Shown piece after piece: positions 13,166 to 26,300 of a DNA stretch of 64,000 nucleotides. The notes under the pieces were generated by a model that saw nothing but the letters and a program-made list of their open reading frames with translations, was not told the DNA's origin and searched no databases. Numbering within the stretch: position 1 is the first letter of the stretch; every line of letters starts with the position of its first letter. This stretch comes from Ilex aquifolium. Lineage: Eukaryota > Streptophyta > Magnoliopsida > Aquifoliales > Aquifoliaceae. The position numbers were made by a program, and so were the translations under genes. The stretch is taken from the NCBI GenBank assembly GCA_951799425.1, contig OX637403.1:32590811-32654810 (forward strand), written 5' to 3'.

Positions 13166-15003
13166 AAACGTATATGGATCGTTAATTACACATATAATAA
13201 TATTGTACTTGTTGTAAAAATCATGTCGACATTAGGATTGAATGCATGTTTAAAGTGATTATGCACCTCTTAAAACAAATAAGTTGCAAAAAAACCAATG
13301 AACAAATAATTAAAATAAAACATTAAAGAAAATAAATAAATAAAATATCATTCATATGGCTCTATGAAATATTATAAGAATTTGGTCAAATAGAAAATCT
13401 CTATAAGAAAAATAACAAATTGCAATCTGTCTTGCATGTCTCAAAACCACTATTATTTCTCTCTCTCTACGTATATATGTATGTATTTTTATCTCTCGCT
13501 ATTTTAACAATATTATTATATTCTATCTTCATAAAAAAACAAGAACTCTCCAATGGAGGCAAAAAAAACAGATGAAAGAAGATGAAGAAGAGATACTTGA
13601 TTTTCTTCTACACGAAGCTTTCAATTTTTTACGTGAAGGGTTGTATTTCTCTATTGTCTATTTATAATGTAGGATATGTAATTTAGCTATGAAATAGGGC
13701 TAAAACAGTTATTGCCTAATAAAAATAAAGAGTGACATGGAAAAGTAAGGTGGGTATTAAGTAAAGTGGGTATTATTTGCACTTTGCGAGAAGTGGGAAA
13801 GGGAGAGTTTTGAGAAGTTTTCCAAAAAGTCTTCTCTAAAATGGGTATTTTGAAAAAGTGTTTTTTGAAGAATCTAAATTTTTTTAAGCATCAAACATCC
13901 TAATTTACATTTCCAGGGATGGACTTTTAGACCTTACGCCAAAGAGAGCCAAAATGGGAAATTCTATGATACTGAACAGAGAAAAAGTGGGTATCATACA
14001 GTAAAGATGGTGGGCCATGGTGAAAAAGTTAAAATAAAATGCAAAAAAAAAAAAAAAAGAGCAACTTGAATGACATTCAAAGGGAATTACGATCAATCAT
14101 AAGTTCTTTTGCGATCAATTTAATTTGAAAATTGAATGTTTAACCATAGCAATTTTACATCAAAAGATGGTAATTTCATCTCAAATTAATATTAAATTTC
14201 ATTAATTTAATATTTATTTTGAACCGTTTATCTAATTTATATTTAAATTCATCAATTTAAAATTTTATTTTATAAAATTGGCACTAAATGAACCTTCAAT
14301 TTTATTTAATTAATATTCAATTCATTAAATTAATATCAAATAAACCTTTAATTTAACCAAATTAACATTCGAGTTAGTAGCACAATGGTAAAGATTTAAA
14401 AAAAAAAATTTAATTTAAAATTTAATTTCGTCAATTTATTGTCAATTTGATAATAAATTGACTTTTAATTTCATCAATTTAACATTAATTTTCACCAAAT
14501 TAATATTTCATCAATTTAACCTTTAACATTAATTGAATCTTTAATTTTTTTTTTGATAATATTTAATTTCATCAATTTATATTTCGAACAAAAAAAAATG
14601 TTAAATGTCAATTTAATGTGGATTTGATGAATTTAAAATTTATAATTTTGAATATTAATTTAATATAATTGAAGGTCAATTTAATGAATTGCGTGTTAAT
14701 TGGATAAAATTAAAAATTAATTTCATAAAATTACATGTCCATTTGATGTAATTAAATATAGGATTGAGACTAGTTCAGAAAAAAAAAAAATTTCAGCTAG
14801 TCATGATCGATCCTATCTAATTGGAACCACCAGAAATTTAGTTTTGAAGAATTTTTGGATCATCAAATGCATTAAGATCAGTCTCATATAGTCATGATTG
14901 ATTCTAATTGAGTGGAATGACAAAAATAATAATAATAATAATTTGTATCTATCAGAGGCATTGGGATCGATCTTAGATAATTATGATCGATCATGACTAC
15001 TGA
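13166..15003. other. AT-rich low-complexity intergenic DNA
   Basis: No gene is seen. From about 14100 to 14760 the sequence is made of loosely repeated AATTTAATTTCATCAATTTAA-like phrases on both strands. From 14790 to 15003 a phrase resembling TCATGATCGATCCTATCTAATTGG recurs three times. This may be the inside of one large decayed element that also includes the 21-bp array following it. Confidence 0.5.
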
Positions 15004-15690
15004 AATGAAGTTACACCTTAAAGGTAATGTTACTACTTGTAAAGACAAAATTATAATTCTTTAGATAAAATTATCTTATTTTAAGGTAAAGTTACTATCT
15101 TCAGAAGTAAGATTACAATAATTTATGGTTAAGATACAGCCTGTAGAAATAAAGATACCACTTTTAGAGGTGAAGTTATAACCTCTGGAATGAATGTTAC
15201 AATCTTTTAAGGTAAAACTATTACCTTTGGAGGTGAGAGTACAACCATTTGAGATTAAATTACAACTTGTAAAAGTAAAATTATCACCTTTAAATGTGAC
15301 GTACAAACTCTTTAAGTAAGGTTGTAACAATTGAAAGTAAAATTACTATATTTGAAAGTGAGATTATAATCATTTGAGATTAAATTACGTTCTGTATAAA
15401 TAAAATTATCAATTTTAGAGGTTAGATTACAACTTTTTGATGTGAGGTTATAACCATTTATGATAAAATTACTATCTTTGGAAGTGAAATTATAACTATT
15501 TAAGGTAATGTTACGAGCAATAAACGTAAAAATACCACATCTAGATGTGAGGTGTGATTATAATCTCTTGAGGTGGGTTTATTATCATATTTATAGATAA
15601 AATTATCACTATTATAGATAAAATTACAATCTTTAGAAAAAAAATACAACTTTTATAAGCAAAGTTAACACTTTTAGTGATTAATATTTA
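15004..15690. repeat. 21-bp minisatellite, about 30 units
   Basis: Cutting the sequence every 21 bases gives units close to GGTAAAATTACAACCTTTGGA, with conserved GT, ATTA and TTT positions and about 25-40% divergence between units. Roughly 30 consecutive units can be read, with one 20-base unit near 15315 and a disturbed unit near 15550. Because 21 is a multiple of three, the minus strand keeps an 84-codon frame open (15076-15330) that reads as a degenerate seven-residue repeat. I regard that frame as a by-product of the period, not a gene. Confidence 0.85.
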
Positions 15691-16046
15691 ATGATAAAAA
15701 ATTAATAACCACACATTTTTTATGGTACGGTACCAATATCGGTACCAGAGCTTCTCCCTTGTTTGTTTTCTATGAATAATTGTACTGTTGGGACCCAGGC
15801 ATTAATCCTTGTCTCCTTGATGATGATGGAACAATGGCCACTCGTACTGGTACAGTGGTACACCTCTTTACACAATAGCTAATGCTATTTTCATCAAATT
15901 TTCTCGAATTTTTCATATTAAAGGGAGGATTAACATATATTTAGTTTTGTATGAATTTAGTCAACCCACGTGGTTGCCAATTGACCCAACTTTCCTTTTA
16001 AGTATTTTTAAATATCAAAAAACAGTTCTTGGGTACCTGAAACTCT
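15691..16046. other. promoter region of CslG copy 1
   Basis: This is non-coding DNA upstream of the first CslG gene. It contains CCACGTGG near 15967, a palindromic G-box. It differs from the upstream regions of copies 2 and 3, which resemble each other. Confidence 0.5.
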
Positions 16047-16054
16047 TATAAATA
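16047..16054 (+). promoter_or_regulatory. TATA box of CslG copy 1
   Basis: TATAAATA stands 77 bp before the start codon. The same box precedes copies 2 and 3, but there it is only 43 bp from ATG because about 34 bp of leader are absent. Confidence 0.7.
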
Positions 16055-16123
16055 AATAGTGTCATTCATACTAGAGTAACCAGAGCTTAGATCATCCCCA
16101 ACAAACAGCAGCAGCAAAGAGAA

Positions 16124-19100
16124 ATGGAGAGCACCCTCTCCAAGTCTCCTCTTCACACACTTAGGTGTATGCGTCGCACACCCTTCAACCGTTTGTTCGC
16201 CGGAGTTTATACCACCGCCATCTTTGCTCTACTCTACCACCATGTACTCACACTTCTCCACTCCACCACCTTAGTCTCCTTCTTTATATCCATATCCATG
16301 TTAATCTCTGATATATTTCTGGGATTCATGTGGTCCACCACACAGGCCTTTCGCATGCGCCCAATCCTTCGCCAACAATTCCCTGAAAACCTTGAGAAAG
16401 TCGTTGACCGGAAGGATTTTCCGGCGATGGACATCTTTATATGCACTGCAGATCCGTACAAAGAGCCGCCGATGACCGTCGTCAACACGGCCTTATCAGT
16501 GATGGCTTATGACTACCCAACGGAGAAGCTTTCAGTGTATGTATCAGACGATGGAGGCTCGGAGCTCACTCTCTTTGCTTTAATGGAGGCTGCAAAGTTT
16601 GGGAAGCATTGGTTACCCTACTGTCGGAACAATAACATCGTAGAGAGGTGTCCAGATGCTTATTTCCGATCAAACTACCCTAAGAGTTCAGAGACAGAGG
16701 AAATCAAGGTGAATTCTTCATTAAGCAATAACTGTGTTCATCCATTTGAGTTTTGCATTGGACTAATTTTAATGTTTTGATTCTTTTTCCTTTCCTTTTG
16801 GCCTTTTTCTAATACTATTTTCCGTTTTGTTCTTGAAGTTTTTTCTACATACTATAAGAATTTTCCACTACATACTAAAGATCGTCTTGTCTGTTTTTAC
16901 TGTGCACACACACACACACATATATATAGCTAGTTTTGTGCTCCCGATTTCTCTGTATTGATTTTGAGTAGCTACTGCTTTAAGAGTAATCATAACAACA
17001 ACAAATATGAGAGAAAAATAAGTACGTCAGGTGTGTGTCTGTTGAACAGTTCATGGTCAAGTCTAGATTTCGTCGATATTCTTAAAAGCTTCAAAAATAA
17101 CTTTTTTTAGTTGGTCACAGGCCCTTAACCAGATCTAACATACAGTCTAATGATGTTTAGAATGGGTAAAGAATTAGAGATTCAGATTGTTTTATAATAC
17201 AAACTCATGATTTGTATTTTGGGAGTACATAATCACTTGCAAAGAAATTTAAAACTAAAAAACTTACAGATTTACAAGTTATCACTTAATAATAGAACAC
17301 TCAAGCATGGTGTAGCCACATAGTTTTTTGTTCCGTGAAAAAGAATATAACCGAATTTAGAATAAGTTTTGTACTTATTTGGACCTAATTTAGAAACGTA
17401 ATCAATTATAACTGTTAAATTGAAAGTGGACTTCACTTAATTTAGAAACTCACAACTAATTTAAAAAGCTGCAATGATCTACAAAACCAAAGGTCGAAAG
17501 TTTGCTTGACGCCATCCAAGAAAAATTATATGTTACAGCACAGACTGGCCATACCTAAACAGAAGCCAATCAAAAAGGCACAACAGTTTCTTGGATCTTT
17601 GCCTCAAGTCATGAGGATAGACCTATAATCATAAATATATATGTATTTTCTCACGCATTTTTATAGTGGTTGGTTTATGTGTTTCATTTGATCAAGTCTT
17701 TGGTCAACGAGCAATTAGAAAATATCAACCGTGACCCACAGCACCATGTTTGCACCATTGATTTGAGCAAAGTGGAGACAGTGATTGAGATAATAACTTT
17801 TGTTCACAATCTGTTGTGATTTTTTTTCTTTTGTTTATGTAAAATATAATTTTTTGCCGAATACTTATAGTAGTTCCAAACCTATCAATTCAGAGGCTGC
17901 AAGGGGACGAGTGCAAGTGGCGAGGCCATTTACTATCTTCTTGTCTCTATTCGTGCTATAATTTAAGTGTATAGATCACAAACACACACACACACAAGTA
18001 GAATTATTGGAGTCTTGGTCAAGAACATAGGACAAAAAAGCCTGGGACACGCCAGCATCATAAGATCTGGCCAAACTGACAAAGGCCCAAAATTATATGA
18101 CTCACCAATATCTTTCTTGAGATAGGGTAATAAGTTGCTAATAGAAAGGATATCCTTTTTAAATTCTAAAATACTCTAACATCCCTTGTTAGAGTTGTCA
18201 ATTCATGAAGAAGCTGCCATCTTTCAAATTTGCCGTTGCATAATAAAATTAGAAAGCAAAAAACCCATAACAGTCAAATAGCCCGTTGAATTTATGTCAA
18301 TTAGAAAATCGTTTTGATACCATTTTGTTGGAATCAAGAGAATTAGAAATAAAATAGAAGAAAATAGAGGAGAATATGAACATTCAAAGAAAAATAATTT
18401 TCATACAAGTTGATTACAATCACACACTCAACTTGGACTCTTCAACTTCTACTCAACTCTACTTACTTCTAACACTAGACTGTATGTCATATTTATATAG
18501 GTCATACACATAATTTCTAGTATTACATTTATACATCACTACACCCACTAATTCTTGTAACTCTGTAAAATATTAAAACACCATTACTTGGGTAATTAAA
18601 GCTAATAATATTGTCTTCCACTACTTGCAAATTTTTTATCCACCAACACACCAAATTAACACATCTTAACAATATAATAAAAATATAAAACAAGTTTATT
18701 TTTCAACATAACCCAAATGCTAAACTTTTGTAGAAACATTCTACATGTTAATGAGATTTGAATCAAATGATCTCTTTCTCTCGCCGTCTATCTCAACTTC
18801 TCTCTCTATCTCTCTCTGAAAAAATCATATAGGTCTTTCTCTCTCGGTGCGATGTTGCCCTTGTTACTTCTTTCAAGTCGTTTCCTACGTAAAGTCAATC
18901 ACCGATCGAGTATTTGAATATGGGCCTTCTTCAACTGTGCCCACAAACCCGCAAGCTCTCGAGGCAAGACAAAAAGAAAGAGATAGGAGGATAAAATGAT
19001 TTTTCAGGGGTGTATAGATTGACACGATCATCTGATTCCCAGCAGCCGTCATGACACTCTTGGAATTGATAAGTAAAATTCAACCGCGGATCATTTACTC

Positions 19101-22033
19101 ATAACAACTAGTGATGGTATAAATTTTTATATCCGATTATCTAACTTGATCCATGTTGATAAATTCTAAAATCGAGAGCATCCTAAATTCCTGATCCAAC
19201 CAAAGATATACAAATATAAACCAAGGGCGGATAGCTTAAACCTTCCCGTTATCACTAATGTGTAGAAACAACATGCTGATAATACAGTGCTAAAATTCGT
19301 ATTCTACAGTCCAACGGATAGTTTAGTACTGATAAATTAAAGCTTGTTGGCAGAGTTGCTAATGACCCTGATCATATTGATATCAGTACCTCTGAATCTT
19401 GATCCATGCATGTAACAGATGATGTACGAAAGCATGAAGATAAGGGTAGAGACTGTGGTTGAGAGAGGTAAAGTCGGCGACGACTATGTCAGCAGTGAAG
19501 AAGAGCGTGAAGCTTTTAACAAATGGACACAAGGGTTCACTCGTCAAGACCATCCCGCCGTAATCCAGGTTCCTCTTTGCCATCCATGATCCACCTTCTG
19601 CATTCCTTCCACTTAAAACTGTTCTTACGGGATCGCTTGAGAAAAAATAACAAGACAGTGCTAAGTACTTGAAAACTATATAATATCGTCAATCATATGT
19701 GTTTTCAACACGATTATAATGCTACATTAATATAAATTTCATGTTGAACTTAATGACGTGAGTCAATAGCATTCATCCTCTTATTCCAAAACAGAAGAAC
19801 CATGACATTCCTTAATCTTGAGGTATCACTATCACATTTTCTCACCATAATTTTTTGTCACAAAATTATGTTTAGTAACCATTTTTTGAAAATTTTTTGT
19901 TGGCCTCCAACTTTTCTCCATGTTTTGGCTAATAGTTCCAAACTGGTCCCATCAAATTAACAATGACGTTTATAAAAATGCTACGACAACTTTAACCCAT
20001 TTTCTACATTTACATGGCCCTGCAACTATTCAAACAGGTTCTGTTAGAGATGGGAAAAGACAGAGACAACACAGGCCAATCAATGCCTAATCTTATATAC
20101 GTATCGAGGCAGAAAAACAAAGCTTCCCCGCATCATTTTAAGGCTGGCGCCCTCAATGCCCTGGTACAAAGCGCAATCCAAAACTTTTTAAATCATCTTA
20201 CTTGCCTCCATAGCAAACCTAGATATAAGCAACATTAATGTCATGGTATTTACGAAAAATACTATCGTTGCATGTATATCTAATGGTGTGTTTGGTTCAA
20301 GTGCTTCGAAATAATACTAACTTCGGTTTTTTTTTTTGGTGTATTGAAGCTTCGAGTATCTGCCATCATGACCAATTCACCCATCGTATTGACTTTGGAC
20401 TGTGACATGTACTCCAATGACAGCCAAACACTTCACCGTGTGTTATGTTACCTTACCGGTTCCCCAAGTCGGCCAAACTTAGGGTACATTCAGTTTCCCC
20501 AACGCTTTCATGGCCTGAACGAAGCTGATATCTATGCATGCGAGGTCAAACGTTTGTTTCAAGTCAATCCACCTGGAATGGATGGGCTCTCCGGGCCTAG
20601 TTATGTCGGAACAGGATGCTTTTTCTGTCGTCGGGTTTTTTTTGGTGCTCCATCGGCATATCTCCCACCTGAATTTCCTGAACTGAGCCCCGATCACGTT
20701 GTGGAGAAGCCCATCAAGGCCCAACCAATTTTGGCACTAGCCCATCGTGTAGCTGGTTGCAATTATGAAAACCAAACCAATTGGGGTTCCAAGGTAAGCT
20801 TTTTTTGGACGTTAGGGATGTATACGGGTCAACCCGAGTTTCAAATCTTATAACTTGGGATCACCTCTCAATCTGTGCAACAAGTTCGAATTGCATTCCT
20901 ATTACTGCTTAATTCTCAATGGCATATTGTAAGCTTGGGTTTTATTGGGTTATTGCTAACTTTGTGCTTGCATGAGCAGATGGGCTTCAGATATGGATCT
21001 TTGGTGGAGGACTACTACACGGGTTATCGACTGCAATGCGAGGGTTGGAACTCAGTATTTTGCGACCCTGATCGGCCAGCATTTTTGGGAGATATCCCTA
21101 TCTCCCTCAATGATGTGCTAAGCCAGAACAAGCGGTGGTCCGTTGGCCTCCTTGAGGTAGCCTTCTCCAAGTATTGCCCTGTAACATTTGGTGCCCGGGC
21201 CATGGGCCCTACAATGGCTCTGTGTTATGCAAATCCTGCCTTCTGGCCAATATGGTCTATTCCAATAACCACTTATGCATTCCTCCCTCAGCTGGCTCTC
21301 CTCAATAATGTCTCGATATTTCCTAAGGTATCTTCTGCACTTGTAGGAAATATTACCCACATATCCCCTGTACTATACTACTCATTTCACAATGTCCCTT
21401 CACTTTATTTGTTCAACAATAAATGTGCAATACTCAGTAGTATGTGTACAGTTCGTTTTATGATTTTAATAAAGTATCTCTCAGGTCTCGGATCCATGGT
21501 TTGTGTTGTACGTTTTTTTATTTCTTGGGGCCTATGCACAAGATTACCTTGACTTCATCTTAGCTGATGGTACTATCCAAAGGTGGTGGAGTGATCAGAG
21601 GATGTGGCTTATAAGGGGACTCTCATCTTACTTGTTTGGATTAACCGAGTTTGTGACCAAAAACTTGGGTGTCGCCACACATGGATTCAATGTCACCAGC
21701 AAAGTAGTTGACGATGAGCAGAGCAAAAGGTATGATCAAGGGACCTTTGAGTTTGGTGTTCCGTCGCCCATGTTTGTGCCTCTAGCAATGGCAGCAACAA
21801 TCAATTTGATCGCTTTCCTCAGGGGACTATTTGAAGTTTGCAGTGGTGGAAATGTAGATGGATCATTTGTGCAAATGTTTGTAGCTGGTTTTGGGATAGC
21901 GAATTGCTTTCCAATTTATGAAGCCATGGTCTTTAGGACTGACAAAGGAAGGATGCCTATTAAGACCACCATCATTTCTATATTTCTGGCAGGGGCTCTT
22001 TACACCACAACTTCTCTCATATTGAAGATATGA
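16124..22033 (+). CDS. cellulose synthase-like protein G, copy 1
   Basis: This is an integral-membrane family 2 glycosyltransferase of the plant-specific CslG group. Some CslG/CslM-type enzymes glucuronosylate triterpenoids in saponin synthesis; the substrate here cannot be told. Six exons join in frame: 16124-16708, 19419-19568, 20038-20163, 20350-20793, 20980-21327, 21485-22033. All introns are GT-AG and the product has 733 residues, normal for CslG. Two N-terminal membrane segments lie at about 26-70. The catalytic set is complete: SDDGGSE (141-147), DCD (304-306), VED (444-446) and QNKRW (484-488), followed by a cluster of about six C-terminal membrane helices. Intron 1 is 2.7 kb and holds a retrotransposon LTR. 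It is the first of three tandem copies between ARF9 and RHA4A. The best Arabidopsis counterparts are CSLG1-3; one-to-one orthology is not implied. Confidence 0.93.
18326..18648 (-). mobile_element. LTR plus primer-binding site, copia-like remnant
   Basis: Read on the minus strand, the unit starts TGTTGGTGGATAAAAAA and ends TTGATTCCAACA, giving the TG...CA ends of an LTR. It has a TATA-like CTATATAAATATGAC inside. Just beyond the CA end, at 18311-18323, the minus strand reads TGGTATCAAAACG. This resembles the initiator-Met tRNA binding site of plant copia elements. So a 5' LTR and the start of the body remain and the rest is lost. It sits only in intron 1 of CslG copy 1. Confidence 0.6.
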
Positions 22034-23306
22034 AAGGGATTTCACTGTGGGAGATTTCAAGATATGTAGTATCATGGTTTAGAATTTTTCACTTTCTGTG
22101 TTATTAGGCTTACTTTAGAGTATACAATTTGTAGGACAGGAAGTCTGGCCTGGATGACCATCTAGTAACATGTGCTCATTAATGAGTATGTGTTTATTTT
22201 ATATATAAATTCAATGACCCGTTGTTATCATTATCATGAATGTCTAGCAAAGATATTTGTTTTTGGTGAGCTCATGTTTTTTGTCCAACACGTCAAGGAC
22301 TTTGGGGATAAAGGCTTTTGACTTTTCAAAGCTAGGTTCCTCTCTCCAGAAGGTGGGGGAATTGCTAAAGCTTCGGTCTTTATGTTGTTTCAATAATTTC
22401 GAGTCTCTTAATCATCATTAGATTATTAAATTTTATCATATTTTCATATTCCAATAGCATCACTCAAGTAAAAAATAGAGAAAGAAACATGTCAACTTAT
22501 TCGGAATTATATTAATATTAAATGGTGTCGAAATGTAATTTTAGTAACTTGTCGAGTAGTCTATGTCTATGTCTATGATGCATTAGATTCTTAAATTAAG
22601 TTTCATTAGCATTATTATGTAACTTCAGTAATTTGTCGAGTAGTCAATGTTCATGATGCATTAGATTCTTAAATTAATTTTCATTAGCATTATTCTTAAT
22701 ATTAAGATACTCAAACAGTAATTTTTTGGGTGGGAAGACACATTTGGGAGATTGTATGTGCACCAACTTTTTGGGTATAAAATTTAAAAACAAAAATTGG
22801 TTGTAGAATTAATTTTGAGTTATTTGTGTCCCTTGACTATAAGGATTATAAGCTAACATATAATAATTACATAAATTAATTTACATGTATAACACTTTTA
22901 TTAAATAAATTATTTATATAAAAAAATAGCTACCATTTTAAATTTTATCTTCATATATTTTTTCGCTCATTTCTATCACATCACCTATTTTTATCACAAG
23001 TTGAATAATTTAATTTAGACATTATTCATTACGATAATATACACATATTGATATTTTCTTGAAATTATGTCTTTTGAGAAAAATTTATTGATTTTTTTAA
23101 AAAAATAATTGGTATAAATTAATTTTAAATTATATAATTAAAGAAGAAACAGAATTTTTTTTAATATTTAATATAATATGATCAATTTTTTAGGTGGTTA
23201 GATTTTATGTTACATCATCCGGGGTTATAAGTAGTTTTTAAATTAATAAAAAAAGATTTTGGTACCTCCAAGTCTTATAGACCTTTTAAAAAAAAAAAAA
23301 AATTCT
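22034..23306. other. CslG copy 1 3' flank and copy 2 promoter
   Basis: This is non-coding, AT-rich DNA closely matched by 33380-34115 and 34778-35570 downstream of copy 2. At about 22530-22705 an 80-90 bp segment containing TTGTCGAGTAGTC and GATGCATTAGATTCTTAAATTAA is present twice in tandem, whereas the copy 2 flank has it once. Confidence 0.7.
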
Positions 23307-23314
23307 TATAAATA
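23307..23314 (+). promoter_or_regulatory. TATA box of CslG copy 2
   Basis: TATAAATA lies 43 bp before ATG and follows an A run. With the usual TATA-to-start distance, the predicted leader would be only about 10 nt. Confidence 0.7.
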
Positions 23315-23349
23315 ATGTCATCCCCAACAAACAGCGCAAGCAAAGAGAA

Positions 23350-26300
23350 ATGGAGAGCACCCTCTCCAAGTCTACTCTTCACACACATAGACGTATGCGT
23401 CGCACACCCTTCAACCGTTTGTTCGCCGGAGTTTACACCACCGCCATCTTTGCTCTGCTCTACCACCATGTATTCACACTTCTCCACTCCACCACCTTAG
23501 TCTCCTTCTTTATATCCATATCCATGTTTATCTCTGATATTCTTCTGGGATTCATGTGGTCCGCCACACAAGCCTTTCGCATGCGCCCAATCCTTCGCCA
23601 ACAATTCCCTGAAAACCTTGAGAAAGTCGTTGACCGGAAGGATTTTCCGGCGATGGACATCTTTATATGCACTGCAGATCCGTACAAAGAACCGCCGATG
23701 ACCGTCGTCAACACGGCCTTATCGGTGATGGCTTATGACTACCCAACGGAGAAGCTTTCAGTGTATGCATCAGATGATGGAGGCTCGGAGCTCACTCTCT
23801 TTGCTTTAATGGAGGCTGCAAAGTTTGGAAAGCACTGGTTACCCTACTGTCGGCAAAATAACATCGTAGATAGGTGTCCAGAAGCTTATTTCAGAGCAAA
23901 CCACCCTAGGAGTTCAGAGATAGAGAAAATCAAGGTGAATTCTTCATTAAGCAATAAATCTTCACTCTTTATTGAATATTTATATTTTTGTGTTCATCCA
24001 TTTGAGTTTTGCATTGAACTAATTTAATGTTTTTATTCCTTTTTCCTTTCCTATTGGCCTTTTTCCAATTCCATTTTCCGTCTAGTGCTTCTTGTCTGTG
24101 TGTACTGTATATCACTTGTATATCTGTGTGAATACACACACACATATAGCTAGTTTTGTACTTCCAATTTCCCTGTTTTGATGTTGAGCAAGTAACTAAG
24201 GCTACAGCTTTAAGAGTAATCATAACAACATCAAATATGGGAGAAAAATAACACTTGCAGAAATGTTTTTTTTTTTTCTTTGGGAGGGGAGGTGTAAGGT
24301 TGAGTCAAAACGTTCACAAGACAAATAGTATCATTAGACCAAAGGTCCATTGATATTGCAGAAATGTGAATCTTCGTTGTATGATGTAAAATTGCGTAAT
24401 CTATCTGTCTGTTTGGACAGTTCAGGTCAAGCTTAAATTTCGTCCATATTCCTTAAAACTTCAAAGATAAGTTCTTTTAGTTGGTCACACGGCCTTAACC
24501 AGATCTAACAGACAGCCTAATGATGCTTAGAATATGAAGCACCGATAGCCAAGGAGGGTGTCATATCCGTATCGGAAAGGCACTATGCCGAAATATGTAT
24601 CTGATACGTCAAATATGTGTCCCATATTTAATAAAATCATTTTCTAATTTCGGAAACCTCTGGGATATGGGAGAATACGCAAAATACGTTTGGGATACGC
24701 CTGCGGATACAAATATGTACATGGATGCATACTCACTGTCGCTGGTGACGAAGCAGAAGAAAAAGCATTCGAAGATCAACAGCTGATTCACGGCGAGAAG
24801 ACCACTGCCACCTTTACGACTACGCTAAGCCACGAGGAGCATTTGATCAAGGGTGTCATCAACGTTGGCAGTGGTCTTCTCGCCGTACTGGCACAGTTCT
24901 CCTAACCCTAATTTCATAAATCAGAAGGCAAGAACGAGACGGGAGAGAGAGATAATGACTTTTTGACTGAAGTAGGAAATAAAAAGTGAAAAGAGTCGTT
25001 CATTGGCCACGTGTCAACGTATCAATCCAGTCGCGGGGGATTAGCTTATCATCTTGTCTGCCACATTTCTTCGTTTTTTAATTATTAATTCTAATGACCT
25101 TTAATTTTATTTTCAATTGGGCTCAGGCCCAATGTGATTTTTTTAAGTCTGTATATATATATATATATTAAGTATCTAAAATATATTCAAAATTTCAACA
25201 GCTATGTATCACGCAATAATAAAAATATAAAATATATTTAATTATTAAACATATCCTAGATGTACCCGTATTCTAATTTTTAGAGTTTTGACATGTCATT
25301 ATATTCGTATCATATCGTACTCGTATCTCATAATGAGTAAAAAATTAAAAATTCAGATTTTTTTATAATACAAAATCACGACTATGATTTGTATTTTGGG
25401 AGTACACAATCACTCATAAAGAAACTCGAACTTAAAAAACTTAAACAAATTTACAAGTCATCACTTAATAATAGAACACTCGAGCACGGTTTAGCCACAT
25501 ATTTTCTTTTCCGTGGAGAAGAAATTCACCTAAATTAGAGTGAGTTTCAGATTTTGGACCATCATGCTGAACTGTCTCATACCTAATGATATTGATAGCT
25601 ATGCCGGGCTCCACCTGTCCACCACATGCTGAAGTTATCCGATCTAATAGTTGTATTGAATTAGATCTTCAAATTAAATCTAAATAATATATTTTTTTTG
25701 TTTTTACATAAATTTTTGTTGAATACTTATAACGAGGTTTTACCCCAACCCAAGGGATTTTCAAAAAAAAATTCACAAAACATGATTGATTTGAAAGTAT
25801 TTCCTAAACTCAGGCTATTTTAAAAACGTAAATTGGAATGACATTTTTAGGTCAAAAGATGTCAGTTAGACTAACGTTTTTAGGCTAAAAACGTCAAACC
25901 AACTGACATTTTTAGTGAAAACGTCAGTCCAAATAACGTTTTTAGTGAATATTTTTTCTCCCTCTTTTTTTATGAGTAAAATGTTTAATTTTTATTTATT
26001 AAAAAATTTAATTATATTCAATAAATAAATGTTGATAATTTAAAAATAGATAATTTTTTGTTGGTCCTATTGACATTATGCTGTTTTGCTCCCTAAAACT
26101 GATTTGCTCTCTCTCTTTTTTATGAGTAAATGTTTAATTTTATTTATTTAAAAATTTAATTACATTCAATAAATAAATTTTGATCATTTAAAAATACTTA
26201 AATTTTGAGCATATCAAACTTTAAAAATTGAAAACGTATAAATATAATTAATTTTCATTTTATTATATAATTTTAAACGCATATATAAAATAAAAATAAA

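Noticed and set aside
15076..15330. 84-codon minus-strand ORF with a seven-residue repeat
   Set aside because: It is the translation of the 21-bp minisatellite. A period divisible by three keeps the frame open by itself, and there is no exon or start context.
16234..16488. 84-codon antisense ORFs inside exon 1 of each CslG copy (also 23460-23714 and 36668-36922)
   Set aside because: They are shadows of the conserved sense coding exon, repeated because the exons are paralogous.
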